Positions 54,501 through 61,081 of a DNA stretch of 64,000 nt are shown here, one piece after another. The notes under the pieces were generated by a model, which worked only from the letters and a program-made list of their open reading frames with translations, had not been told where the DNA came from and did no database searches. Both the position numbers and the translations under genes were made by a program. The stretch comes from Chloroflexi bacterium HGW-Chloroflexi-10. Its GTDB lineage: Bacteria; Chloroflexota; Anaerolineae; Anaerolineales; Anaerolineaceae. Every line of letters begins with the position of its first letter. Positions within the stretch are counted from its first letter, which is position 1. Where the stretch lies: NCBI GenBank assembly GCA_002840755.1, contig PHBZ01000013.1:62001-126000 (forward strand), in the 5' to 3' direction.

Positions 54501-55518
54501 AGCCAACGATGGCACACAGGATACCAATACCGCCGCTATCTACCTCACCCTCACCGCCGTCAATGACCTGCCCACCTTCACCAAAGGCGTCGATCAAACC
54601 GTGCTAGAAGACGCCCCTGCACAGACCGTGACAGGCTGGGCAGCAGCCATTAGCCCTGGCCCGGATGACGAATCCGGCCAGACCCTCACCTTCAACGTCA
54701 CCGCGGACGATCCCACACTCTTCAGCGCGCAGCCCGACATCGACCCTGCAACCGGCAACCTGACCTTTACCCCAGCCGACGACGCCAACGGCAGCACCAC
54801 AGTTACCGTATCGCTCTCTGATGGAACTGATTCCAGTCCGGACCAAACCTTCACCATCACCATCACCGCCGTCAATGACCTGCCCGCCTTCACCAAAGGC
54901 GTCGATCAAACCGTGCTGGAAGACGCCCCCGCGCAGACCGTGACTGGCTGGGCTGCAGCCATCAGCCCCGGTCCGGATGACGAAGCCGGCCAGCCTCTCA
55001 CCTTCACCGTCACCGCGGATGATTCCACCCTCTTCAGCGTGCAGCCCGCAATCAACGCAGTTGGAGACCTGACCTACACCCCGGCCGCCAATGCCAACGG
55101 CAGCACCGCAGTTACCGTATCGCTCTCTGACGGAACTGATTCCAGTGCAGATCAATCCTTCACCATCACCATCGCCGCGGTTAATGACGCGCCGGTGGCA
55201 GTATCCGACTCTTATGATGTGGATGAAACCCGTCTATTAGCGATTGGCGCCAAGGGTGTGCTGGCTAACGACACCGATATCGATGGCGATCCACTCACAG
55301 CCATACTGGTCACCCCTGCAGCCAACGGAACACTGACTCTCCACGCTGATGGTGCCTTCATCTACACCCCCAATCCCAATTTCAGCGGGATAGACAGCTT
55401 TACCTACAGGGCCAATGACGGACAAGCCAACAGCAATATCGTCACTGTCACCATCAACGTGCCCACCATCCCCATCACCGGCGGAACAACCATCTTTCTA
55501 CCGCTGATCATCCGCTAA
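51520..55518 (+). CDS. Giant secreted nuclease 2 with C-terminal LPLIIR
   Basis: 1332 residues. Signal peptide about 1-30; a unique N-terminal beta domain (about 35-245, ending in the GTDEWAGIDDINISGTC segment) replaces the lamin-tail domain of nuclease 1; one Ig-like repeat (PTCPASI, about 255-345); an OB-type domain; the EEP nuclease (about 620-920) with INLLNFF, GIMEIENDG, VGDLNSYA, SYVFDGQWGYLDHAL and SDHDPL. In place of the NHLKSKG segment of nuclease 1 I see no clear match, so activity may differ. Four cadherin-like domains follow, two of them near-identical. It ends PITGGTTIFLPLIIR. TTTTGGAGGG precedes the ATG. Confidence 0.87.
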   Translation: MKTTSVLWRMLIIIALIVTVFNLGVTTAQAQPLENSTYHALSGGAFAQDWSNANLITVDNDWSGVPGIQGFRGVELTGTAGADPQTILVSDTSGVIHVAPNRLNPGIETTGGVGELAIANPVVALQGSGTADAPYLKFYVDSTNCTDIKVAYNVRDVDPSADNAVQQVALHFRTGGAGDFTNVPAAYIADATTGPGLATLVTPIDVTLPEAANNQPFLEIRVMTTNAIGTDEWAGIDDINISGTCGGATNEPILPTCPASISTTHGIAASGDFSAADPDSTLDDPEITNTPSITGISLTDVLKSGGNLSGKLYVDADTPIGAYEVEIKFTNTDATPQEAACTVPVTVFAPTCTADDITKIGAIQGSGTSAAITDVVTVKGVVISDNEGAYPQLRGFYVQDSGDGDETTSDGIFVYNNSNNSVALGDVVQVIGTPAEYLGQTQLGSVTSIEICTATAAITPVDLNLPFASADYLERFEGMLVRFPQTLYVTEHYQLGRFGQVTLSGSNRLNQPTHIALPGVDALALQAQNDLNRIIVDDSTNDQNHDPILFGMNGNPLTAANTLRGGDTAVNIVGVLTYTGGGHSASPNAYRVRPLNALTGSINFVSTNPRPADAPPLTAGNIRVTAINLLNFFNTLDDNDDLTPGCFPGMTEEDCRGADSDTEFVRQWTKTVETIVGTQADIIGIMEIENDGYGPESAIQFLIDKLNAATSASTYAFIDADTLTGETNVLGTDAIKVGMLYKPAKVTPVGTTAVLNSTQFVNGGDSEKSSACDDVDALDGQSNCNIVRTNAANVLARWLASDPTGTAQADALIVGDLNSYAMEDPIRALQALGYTNLIRHFAGDAAYSYVFDGQWGYLDHALGTPKLTSQVSSVTEWHINSDEPAVLDYNTEFKSAAQLVSLYAPDEFRMSDHDPLLIDIDLSLAPEAADQIIDINEDTAEEITLKAVSLNNAAAFSYTIVSAPLHGTLSAIAGDKVIYTPNADFNGTDTFTFKANDGTQDTNTAAIYLTLTAVNDLPTFTKGVDQTVLEDAPAQTVTGWAAAISPGPDDESGQTLTFNVTADDPTLFSAQPDIDPATGNLTFTPADDANGSTTVTVSLSDGTDSSPDQTFTITITAVNDLPAFTKGVDQTVLEDAPAQTVTGWAAAISPGPDDEAGQPLTFTVTADDSTLFSVQPAINAVGDLTYTPAANANGSTAVTVSLSDGTDSSADQSFTITIAAVNDAPVAVSDSYDVDETRLLAIGAKGVLANDTDIDGDPLTAILVTPAANGTLTLHADGAFIYTPNPNFSGIDSFTYRANDGQANSNIVTVTINVPTIPITGGTTIFLPLIIR
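54559..55182 (+). repeat. Two tandem 312-base repeats inside nuclease gene 2
   Basis: Units begin at 54559 and 54871 (104 codons each), both encoding VNDLPxFTKGVDQTVLEDAP and onward with about 85-90 percent identity by eye. Confidence 0.85.
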
Positions 55519-55535
55519 ACCAACCCTTTCTTACC

Positions 55536-55568
55536 AAAACCGGTTTCTCTCACCAGAAGCCGGTTTTT
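55536..55568 (+). terminator. Terminator after nuclease gene 2
   Basis: AAACCGGTTTCT pairs with AGAAGCCGGTTT (one G-U pair), then TT. It is clearly a diverged copy of the terminator after nuclease gene 1. Confidence 0.85.
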
Positions 55569-55592
55569 CAATTCTAATTTTCTCGCTTTCTT

Positions 55593-55650
55593 ACCTCGTC
55601 ACTCGTCACTCTGACCCTCATTACTCATTACTCACTACTCATTACTTTTC
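55593..55650 (+). repeat. CTCATTACTCATTACT-type repeats
   Basis: GTCACTCGTCACTC, then CTCATTACTCATTACTCA and further copies, between the nuclease terminator and the holB promoter. Related to 51107-51124. Confidence 0.6.
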
Positions 55651-55672
55651 CTTAATTCCCCTTCCCTCCTCC

Positions 55673-55701
55673 TTGCCAACCCCACCCATCTACGCTACAA
55701 T
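55673..55701 (+). promoter_or_regulatory. Leaderless promoter of holB
   Basis: TTGCCA (55673-55678), 17 bases, TACAAT (55696-55701), then seven bases to the ATG at 55709. No ribosome site exists between them. Confidence 0.65.
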
Positions 55702-55708
55702 CCTCTGC

Positions 55709-56725
55709 ATGCAATGGAACATCTACGGACACGAATGGGCGGCTGAAATTCTGCAAAAGCATATCCAGCAAGACCATGTGCGCCACGCCTATCTCTTCAC
55801 CGGCCCGCCCGGAATCGGACGGCGCAGCCTCGCTGTGCGCTTCGCTCAGGCGATTAATTGCACGCAGCCGCCGGAACCCGGTTTTCCCTGCGGAACATGC
55901 CGCATTTGCAAACAGATCGAAAAAATGCAGCAGGCGGACCTGACCATCACCCAGAAACTGGAAGACGCCAGCCTCATCAAAGTGGAACAAATCCGCGACT
56001 TGCAGCGCAGCCTCTCCCTGGCGCCCTACGAGGCGCGTTACCGCATTGCTATGCTGCTCAATTTTCAGGATGCCAAAGATAGCCCCCAAAACGCGCTCTT
56101 AAAGACCCTCGAAGAAGCCCCTGCCAAAGTGATTCTGCTATTAACCGCTGATTCAGCGGAGAATCTTTTACCCACCATTGTTTCACGCTGCGAGATCCTG
56201 CGCTTACGCCCTATGCCGGTGGAACAGCTCAGCGCTACCCTGCAGGAAAAATGGCAGGTCGAACCCGAAAATGCCGCCATGCTCAGTCATCTCAGCGGCG
56301 GACGATTGGGACTGGCCTATCGTTACCACCAGCAGCCCGAGCAGCTCGAACAGATCCACGCCTGGCTGCAAGACGCCTTCGATCTGCTCTCTTACGGGCG
56401 TGTGGAACGCTTCACCTACGCCGAACAGCACACCGACCCCAAAAAGAAAGGCGTCAGTCGCGATTCCATCCGCCTCATGCTGCAAACCTGGCTGGTCCTT
56501 TGGCGCGATCTCTTCCTGGCCGCTTCCGGGTCCGGCATGCCCTTCACCTATACCGAATTCCAGCCCAATACCCGCAGCTTCGCCCGGCAAATCGATCTGC
56601 CCACCGCCCGCCGCCTGGTCAGCCGCATGGAAGAAGCCCTCACCCTACTCGACGCCAACCTCAACCCCCGCCTCCTCGTAGAAAACCTGCTGTTGGATTG
56701 GCCGGTGTTGGAAGTTGTAATTTAA
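55709..56725 (+). CDS. holB: DNA polymerase III delta-prime subunit
   Basis: 338 residues from ATG 55709 (the frame remains open upstream but the promoter lies there). AAA+ clamp-loader fold: P-loop-like GPPGIGRRSLA with Arg for the usual Lys, the zinc module with Cys in FPCGTCRICKQ, the sensor 1 region NALLKTLEEAPAKVILLLTA and the SRC motif with the arginine finger. The degenerate P-loop agrees with delta-prime, which does not hydrolyse ATP, rather than DnaX. It loads the beta clamp. It converges with the large exported gene at 56757. Confidence 0.9.
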   Translation: MQWNIYGHEWAAEILQKHIQQDHVRHAYLFTGPPGIGRRSLAVRFAQAINCTQPPEPGFPCGTCRICKQIEKMQQADLTITQKLEDASLIKVEQIRDLQRSLSLAPYEARYRIAMLLNFQDAKDSPQNALLKTLEEAPAKVILLLTADSAENLLPTIVSRCEILRLRPMPVEQLSATLQEKWQVEPENAAMLSHLSGGRLGLAYRYHQQPEQLEQIHAWLQDAFDLLSYGRVERFTYAEQHTDPKKKGVSRDSIRLMLQTWLVLWRDLFLAASGSGMPFTYTEFQPNTRSFARQIDLPTARRLVSRMEEALTLLDANLNPRLLVENLLLDWPVLEVVI

Positions 56726-56756
56726 TTGTGTGGCACGTATTTTATATTCTCAAATT

Positions 56757-59700
56757 TTATCGTCTGATAATCGGCAAATACATCTTCGGCCAACCACCAT
56801 CCACCACCAGGCGCACCAACAGGTCGCTCACCGTATAGGGCGTATCTTCCAATACCTGGATGCGTGCCAGGTAAACACCCGGTCGCATACCGCTGCTATC
56901 CACAACCACCTCCACCACCTGGCTGCTCCCTACCGCTATATTGAAGGAATCCGGCGTGATTGTCAGCCAGGGCGCCGTATCCAGCGCGCATACCCCGCTT
57001 GTTTCACCCACATCCAGCTGGTAAACCCGGTTAGCTCGCTGATCTACTGCCCACAGGTTCCCGGAGCAGTCCAGTTCAATCCCCGCCCCGCCATAATCCA
57101 GGAACCAGTTATCCAGGCGCATCTCTCCCAACACCGGCCAGTCCTCATCCGCCGTGTCTATCACCACCAGCTTGGTAGGCGAGGCGTTCACCATCACATA
57201 CAGACGCCGTGAAATGGGGTGGTAGGCCAACCCGGCCACGGCATGCCTCAGCCACTGCGCCTGTAAAACCTCGCCCTGTCGGTTAAAACGATAGACCATG
57301 CCGTCATTCCACCCACCGGCGAAAAAGGTGTCGCTGAGTGGGTCATACGCCAGGCCGCGCGGGCTGCCCAGTAATCCCTGCGGGCAAATCTTCTCATCTG
57401 TCTGTCCGTTTTCCAGGTCCACCGCGCGCATGCAATAGGCCCCCCCGCGCTCCACATCCGCCGCCCAGGCCACATTCCGCGAGACGTCCCAGGTCACATC
57501 CGCAGGCCCATAATAAGGCTGCCAGTCATAAGCAAACTCTTCCATACCGGACCAATCTGAAGGATCATAGTAATATAGCTGATTAGCGCCATTCCACCCT
57601 GTTCCGGAACTGGATAACCACACCCGGCCATTTTGCACAGGTAACACTGCCCACGTCTGCTTGAGCGGCGATGGCCAATGTTCCAGCACAGTTACGCTGC
57701 CCCAAGCCGGATAAAGCGTTTCCGCCGGCAATTTAAGTATTTCAGCATCCGCAAACCCTTGCTTGAAAGGTTTTACCACCGCAGTTGGGTTTTCCATCAC
57801 GGCACTGGCCTGGTACTGGCTGGTCAAAACCGCTTGCAGGGTCACATCCGCCGCTAATAACCCGACGTTTTCAATGGTGAAACTGTCTGACCCTACCGCG
57901 TTGGCTTCCAGATCAAATAGCAGGCTGGTCGGTGTCACAGAAAGAAAAGCTGCTCCCAGGTAAAAGTCCTGCCAGGTGACCATATTTTCAGCAACATTCA
58001 CCTGCAGCGGATAATCAGGGTAGTTGGCAACCCCAACCGAAGAAATCATGTGTTCTTCCAGGCTGCTCGCCAATGGTTGGAAGAGAAAATACAAACTGGC
58101 AAAGCGCTCATCTCCGCTGGGGATGAAACTGATGGTTTCACTGCCATCGTCGCTGCGAATCGATGCGCCGCTGATCCCATCTAAAGTCTGGGCATCGGCA
58201 ACCACACCGGCCACCAGGCCGCCCGGTTGTGCCATACAAAGCGGTGTGCCTAACAATATATTATCCACCTGCCAGTACCAGGAATAATTGGCATTGGCGT
58301 AGCGGAAACGCATACGCACATCTGGCTGCCCCGCTGCCAGCGCCGTCAGGTCAATATTGGCTGTTTTTGGGCCGCGGTCAATGGTGTTACGCACCCAGAC
58401 ATTCTGCCACTCCCCCGCGTTGATCGAAATATCCACATAAGCCGCCTCAGAGGTAGCAAAGTAATCGTAATAATCATAGGAAAATTGCAAAGCAACGGTG
58501 CTTTCACCGCTGAAATCCACGGAGGGTGAAACCAACGCAGTGGTCATATCAATGGTTAAGGCTTTATCGCTGTCTGCCATGGCATAGCCGCCCAGTCCAC
58601 CGGTCTGGTTGGGGCGGCTTGAATCAAATACCCAAACCGCGCCTGTCCCGGTTTCATCGGTCACCTGCCAGCCAGCCGGCAGCATATGGCTGGCAAAATC
58701 CTCCGCCAAACCCGATTCAAAACGATAACCTGGAGCCATGCAGGCAAGCATATCCACCGTCATCGGGAAATCAACCGTCTGATCCACCCCGGCAGTTGTT
58801 ACCATAGTGTCTGCATCAATATAACCATCCAACACCGGGATGACCGAGAATTGATACACTACACCCTGCATTAAATCAAGACTGTAGGACCCATCCAATG
58901 GGTCGCTATACACCGTATGGGCATAGTTATCAGCGGTCACATCCAACCGTGCATACAATGGCCATCCATGGGTACCGTTTTCATACACCACGCCATGTAC
59001 CATTGTTTGCGGTAACGCCGTTAAGGAAAAATCCCGGGTAATCACACCGGTTTCAGTTACATCCAGACCGGCAGCAGATTGACTAGCATAACCATACGCG
59101 CTGACCTCCACCGTATAGGTGCCCACCGGCAAAGTGAGCACATAGCGCCCATCACTGCCCGTCAGGGATTCATAGCCGTTACTGCGAGCCACTGCGCCAA
59201 CAATGGGAGCTCCCGTAGCTGCATTGGTCACCTGTCCGCTGATTTCGCCCACAGCCATACCGGTGCAGCTGTCAAAACGAAAAGCATTAATCCTTGTATG
59301 CCAGGCATTGTTGCTGGTCGCAGCCATATACTCGCTGGTGAACCAGAAAGTACAGTCATCCTGGGGATCGACGGCCATCATACTGTAATCCCCCCAACGG
59401 CTGCCGCCGGTCTGGCTGCCTGCGCCGGCTTTTAACAAAAGTTCACCCTGGGTCATCTGCCCGGCCGCATCATCTGCCAGCCTCCCGGTGGCTGCAATCG
59501 ATGCAAAGGTGGTTAAACTCCCGCGTGAGTATCCCAGGGCTATATTACCAACGGCGTCCATCGCAGCCGAACCCATCCAGCGGTATAAACCATCGCCGGG
59601 GGCAAAGGTGGATTGCTGCGCCAAAATCCAGCCGCTGCCGCTGTTGCGTAATTCATACCAGCGCACCCCCGCCCGGTCGCTGCCATCCGCACGCACCGTG

Positions 59701-60956
59701 TGATTAAATACCAGGCTCTGGTGTGTACCAAAATTACGGTAAGCCAAACGGTACATGGCCCGGTCGCCCAAACTGTCCAGTTTCATGGTCGTCCCTGGTT
59801 GGGGAATACAAAGGCTCGATCCGGAAACTACGCAGGGCAGCAGGTCAAACGAATTGACCGGCAAATAAACATTGGCAATGGCGGGGGCGCTGCCGGCGGC
59901 ATTTCCAAAAGTGGCATTCGAAGGATTGTTCCAGTCCACATCAAACTCCCAGAGGCGAATGGCATCCTGCGGTCCCACCCAACTGGCATCATCTACCTCA
60001 GCAAATAAGCCCGGGGTACCCGCCGGTGGCGGAGTCAACCCATCCAGGTCAGCCGGAAGCATGCCCCCAATATTTGGATTAACCGCAAACAAATCAAAAT
60101 ACACCATGCTGGCCGGTTGGCCCGCCAGCATCCTGCTGCGTTCAAAAGCGAAAACCCCGGCGCCGCCCCAGTTGGTACCCACAAATTGATTCACCGTCAT
60201 GTAAAAAGCATCCGGCCAGACTCCAAACTTCGGGTAATCATTCATCTTGGTATTGGAGGCCAGAAAAGCATAGCGATGCCACGCGCCGGTCGGGTTGGCC
60301 GTCTGGGAGATCGCAATACACTGGTAAAACGGTCCCATCGCGGAACCATTTGGAAAAGCAAACTGGCTCATCAACCAGCGTTTGGCCAAAGGGTCAAACA
60401 GCGTGATCGGGTCGCCGTCATTGGTCGTTTCGCAGGCGCCGCCAAACCCATTCCACAGGCTGTCGCCGCTCAACGGGCCTAATAAAGAAACCGGCGTCGC
60501 TGGGTTAGTTACGTCCCAAATTTGATAAGAGAGATTTACCCACTGTACATAATACTTGGTGCCGGTCAGCGGGTCAAAACCGATATCGCCTTGGGTATCC
60601 GGCGGCATCACAAAATCCACATTACCCACCCCCTCAAAATCTGCCAGGGTGGCCGGCATCCGTGGCAAAACCGGCGCCAATTGCACGGCATCATCCCCCT
60701 CGGCCCTGTAACCCTGCACATCACGCGGAATGCGCAGGGCAGGGGGTGCTTCTTCGGCATTCAAGGGTTGCCGCTGGCGCATACCAGCCTGAGCCGCCAG
60801 TTGCGCCAGCGGCAGGGAAGTATCATTGTGCAGTGAAGCGTGCACTTCCGCCTGAGGACCATCAGGCTGTGCCTTCACATCTCGCAGTTTCGGTTGAAAA
60901 AGGTTTGGGAGAACAAAAATAAAAACCAAGAATAAGCAAATAATCCGTTTCAACAT
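56757..60956 (-). CDS. Very large exported multidomain protein with C-terminal LPIIRR
   Basis: 1399 residues. Signal peptide about 1-29 and a pro-like region to 110; residues 110-560 form a beta-rich sheet domain (DFVMPPDTQGDIGFD, WVNLSYQIWDV, AWHRYAFLASNTKMNDYPK) common in exported proteins of Chloroflexota; 575-660 is a carboxypeptidase-regulatory-like domain (GEISGQVTNAATGAPIVGAV); 760-900 is a jelly-roll like a MAM or choice-of-anchor domain; 1000-1070 resembles an ASPM/BACON-type domain; 1120-1360 is an NHL/YncE-like propeller. It ends in WPKMYLPIIRR. No catalytic site is recognised. AAAGGCGG precedes the ATG by about eight bases. Confidence 0.82.
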   Translation of the reverse strand: MLKRIICLFLVFIFVLPNLFQPKLRDVKAQPDGPQAEVHASLHNDTSLPLAQLAAQAGMRQRQPLNAEEAPPALRIPRDVQGYRAEGDDAVQLAPVLPRMPATLADFEGVGNVDFVMPPDTQGDIGFDPLTGTKYYVQWVNLSYQIWDVTNPATPVSLLGPLSGDSLWNGFGGACETTNDGDPITLFDPLAKRWLMSQFAFPNGSAMGPFYQCIAISQTANPTGAWHRYAFLASNTKMNDYPKFGVWPDAFYMTVNQFVGTNWGGAGVFAFERSRMLAGQPASMVYFDLFAVNPNIGGMLPADLDGLTPPPAGTPGLFAEVDDASWVGPQDAIRLWEFDVDWNNPSNATFGNAAGSAPAIANVYLPVNSFDLLPCVVSGSSLCIPQPGTTMKLDSLGDRAMYRLAYRNFGTHQSLVFNHTVRADGSDRAGVRWYELRNSGSGWILAQQSTFAPGDGLYRWMGSAAMDAVGNIALGYSRGSLTTFASIAATGRLADDAAGQMTQGELLLKAGAGSQTGGSRWGDYSMMAVDPQDDCTFWFTSEYMAATSNNAWHTRINAFRFDSCTGMAVGEISGQVTNAATGAPIVGAVARSNGYESLTGSDGRYVLTLPVGTYTVEVSAYGYASQSAAGLDVTETGVITRDFSLTALPQTMVHGVVYENGTHGWPLYARLDVTADNYAHTVYSDPLDGSYSLDLMQGVVYQFSVIPVLDGYIDADTMVTTAGVDQTVDFPMTVDMLACMAPGYRFESGLAEDFASHMLPAGWQVTDETGTGAVWVFDSSRPNQTGGLGGYAMADSDKALTIDMTTALVSPSVDFSGESTVALQFSYDYYDYFATSEAAYVDISINAGEWQNVWVRNTIDRGPKTANIDLTALAAGQPDVRMRFRYANANYSWYWQVDNILLGTPLCMAQPGGLVAGVVADAQTLDGISGASIRSDDGSETISFIPSGDERFASLYFLFQPLASSLEEHMISSVGVANYPDYPLQVNVAENMVTWQDFYLGAAFLSVTPTSLLFDLEANAVGSDSFTIENVGLLAADVTLQAVLTSQYQASAVMENPTAVVKPFKQGFADAEILKLPAETLYPAWGSVTVLEHWPSPLKQTWAVLPVQNGRVWLSSSGTGWNGANQLYYYDPSDWSGMEEFAYDWQPYYGPADVTWDVSRNVAWAADVERGGAYCMRAVDLENGQTDEKICPQGLLGSPRGLAYDPLSDTFFAGGWNDGMVYRFNRQGEVLQAQWLRHAVAGLAYHPISRRLYVMVNASPTKLVVIDTADEDWPVLGEMRLDNWFLDYGGAGIELDCSGNLWAVDQRANRVYQLDVGETSGVCALDTAPWLTITPDSFNIAVGSSQVVEVVVDSSGMRPGVYLARIQVLEDTPYTVSDLLVRLVVDGGWPKMYLPIIRR

Positions 60957-61029
60957 TACCCGTACCGCCTTTTAGCATCAGGAGTAAATATATCTAAAAT
61001 TATAGAGAGCAGAACGCCAAAGATCAAGA

Positions 61030-61061
61030 AAATAAAAAGGGGCAGGCTTATCGCCTGCCCC
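61030..61061 (-). terminator. Terminator of the subtilisin gene
   Basis: On the minus strand GGGGCAGGC and GCCTGCCCC form a 9-bp stem with a GATAA loop, then TTTTTATTTTC. Confidence 0.9.
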
Positions 61062-61081
61062 AAGGGGTAAAGAATATTGGT

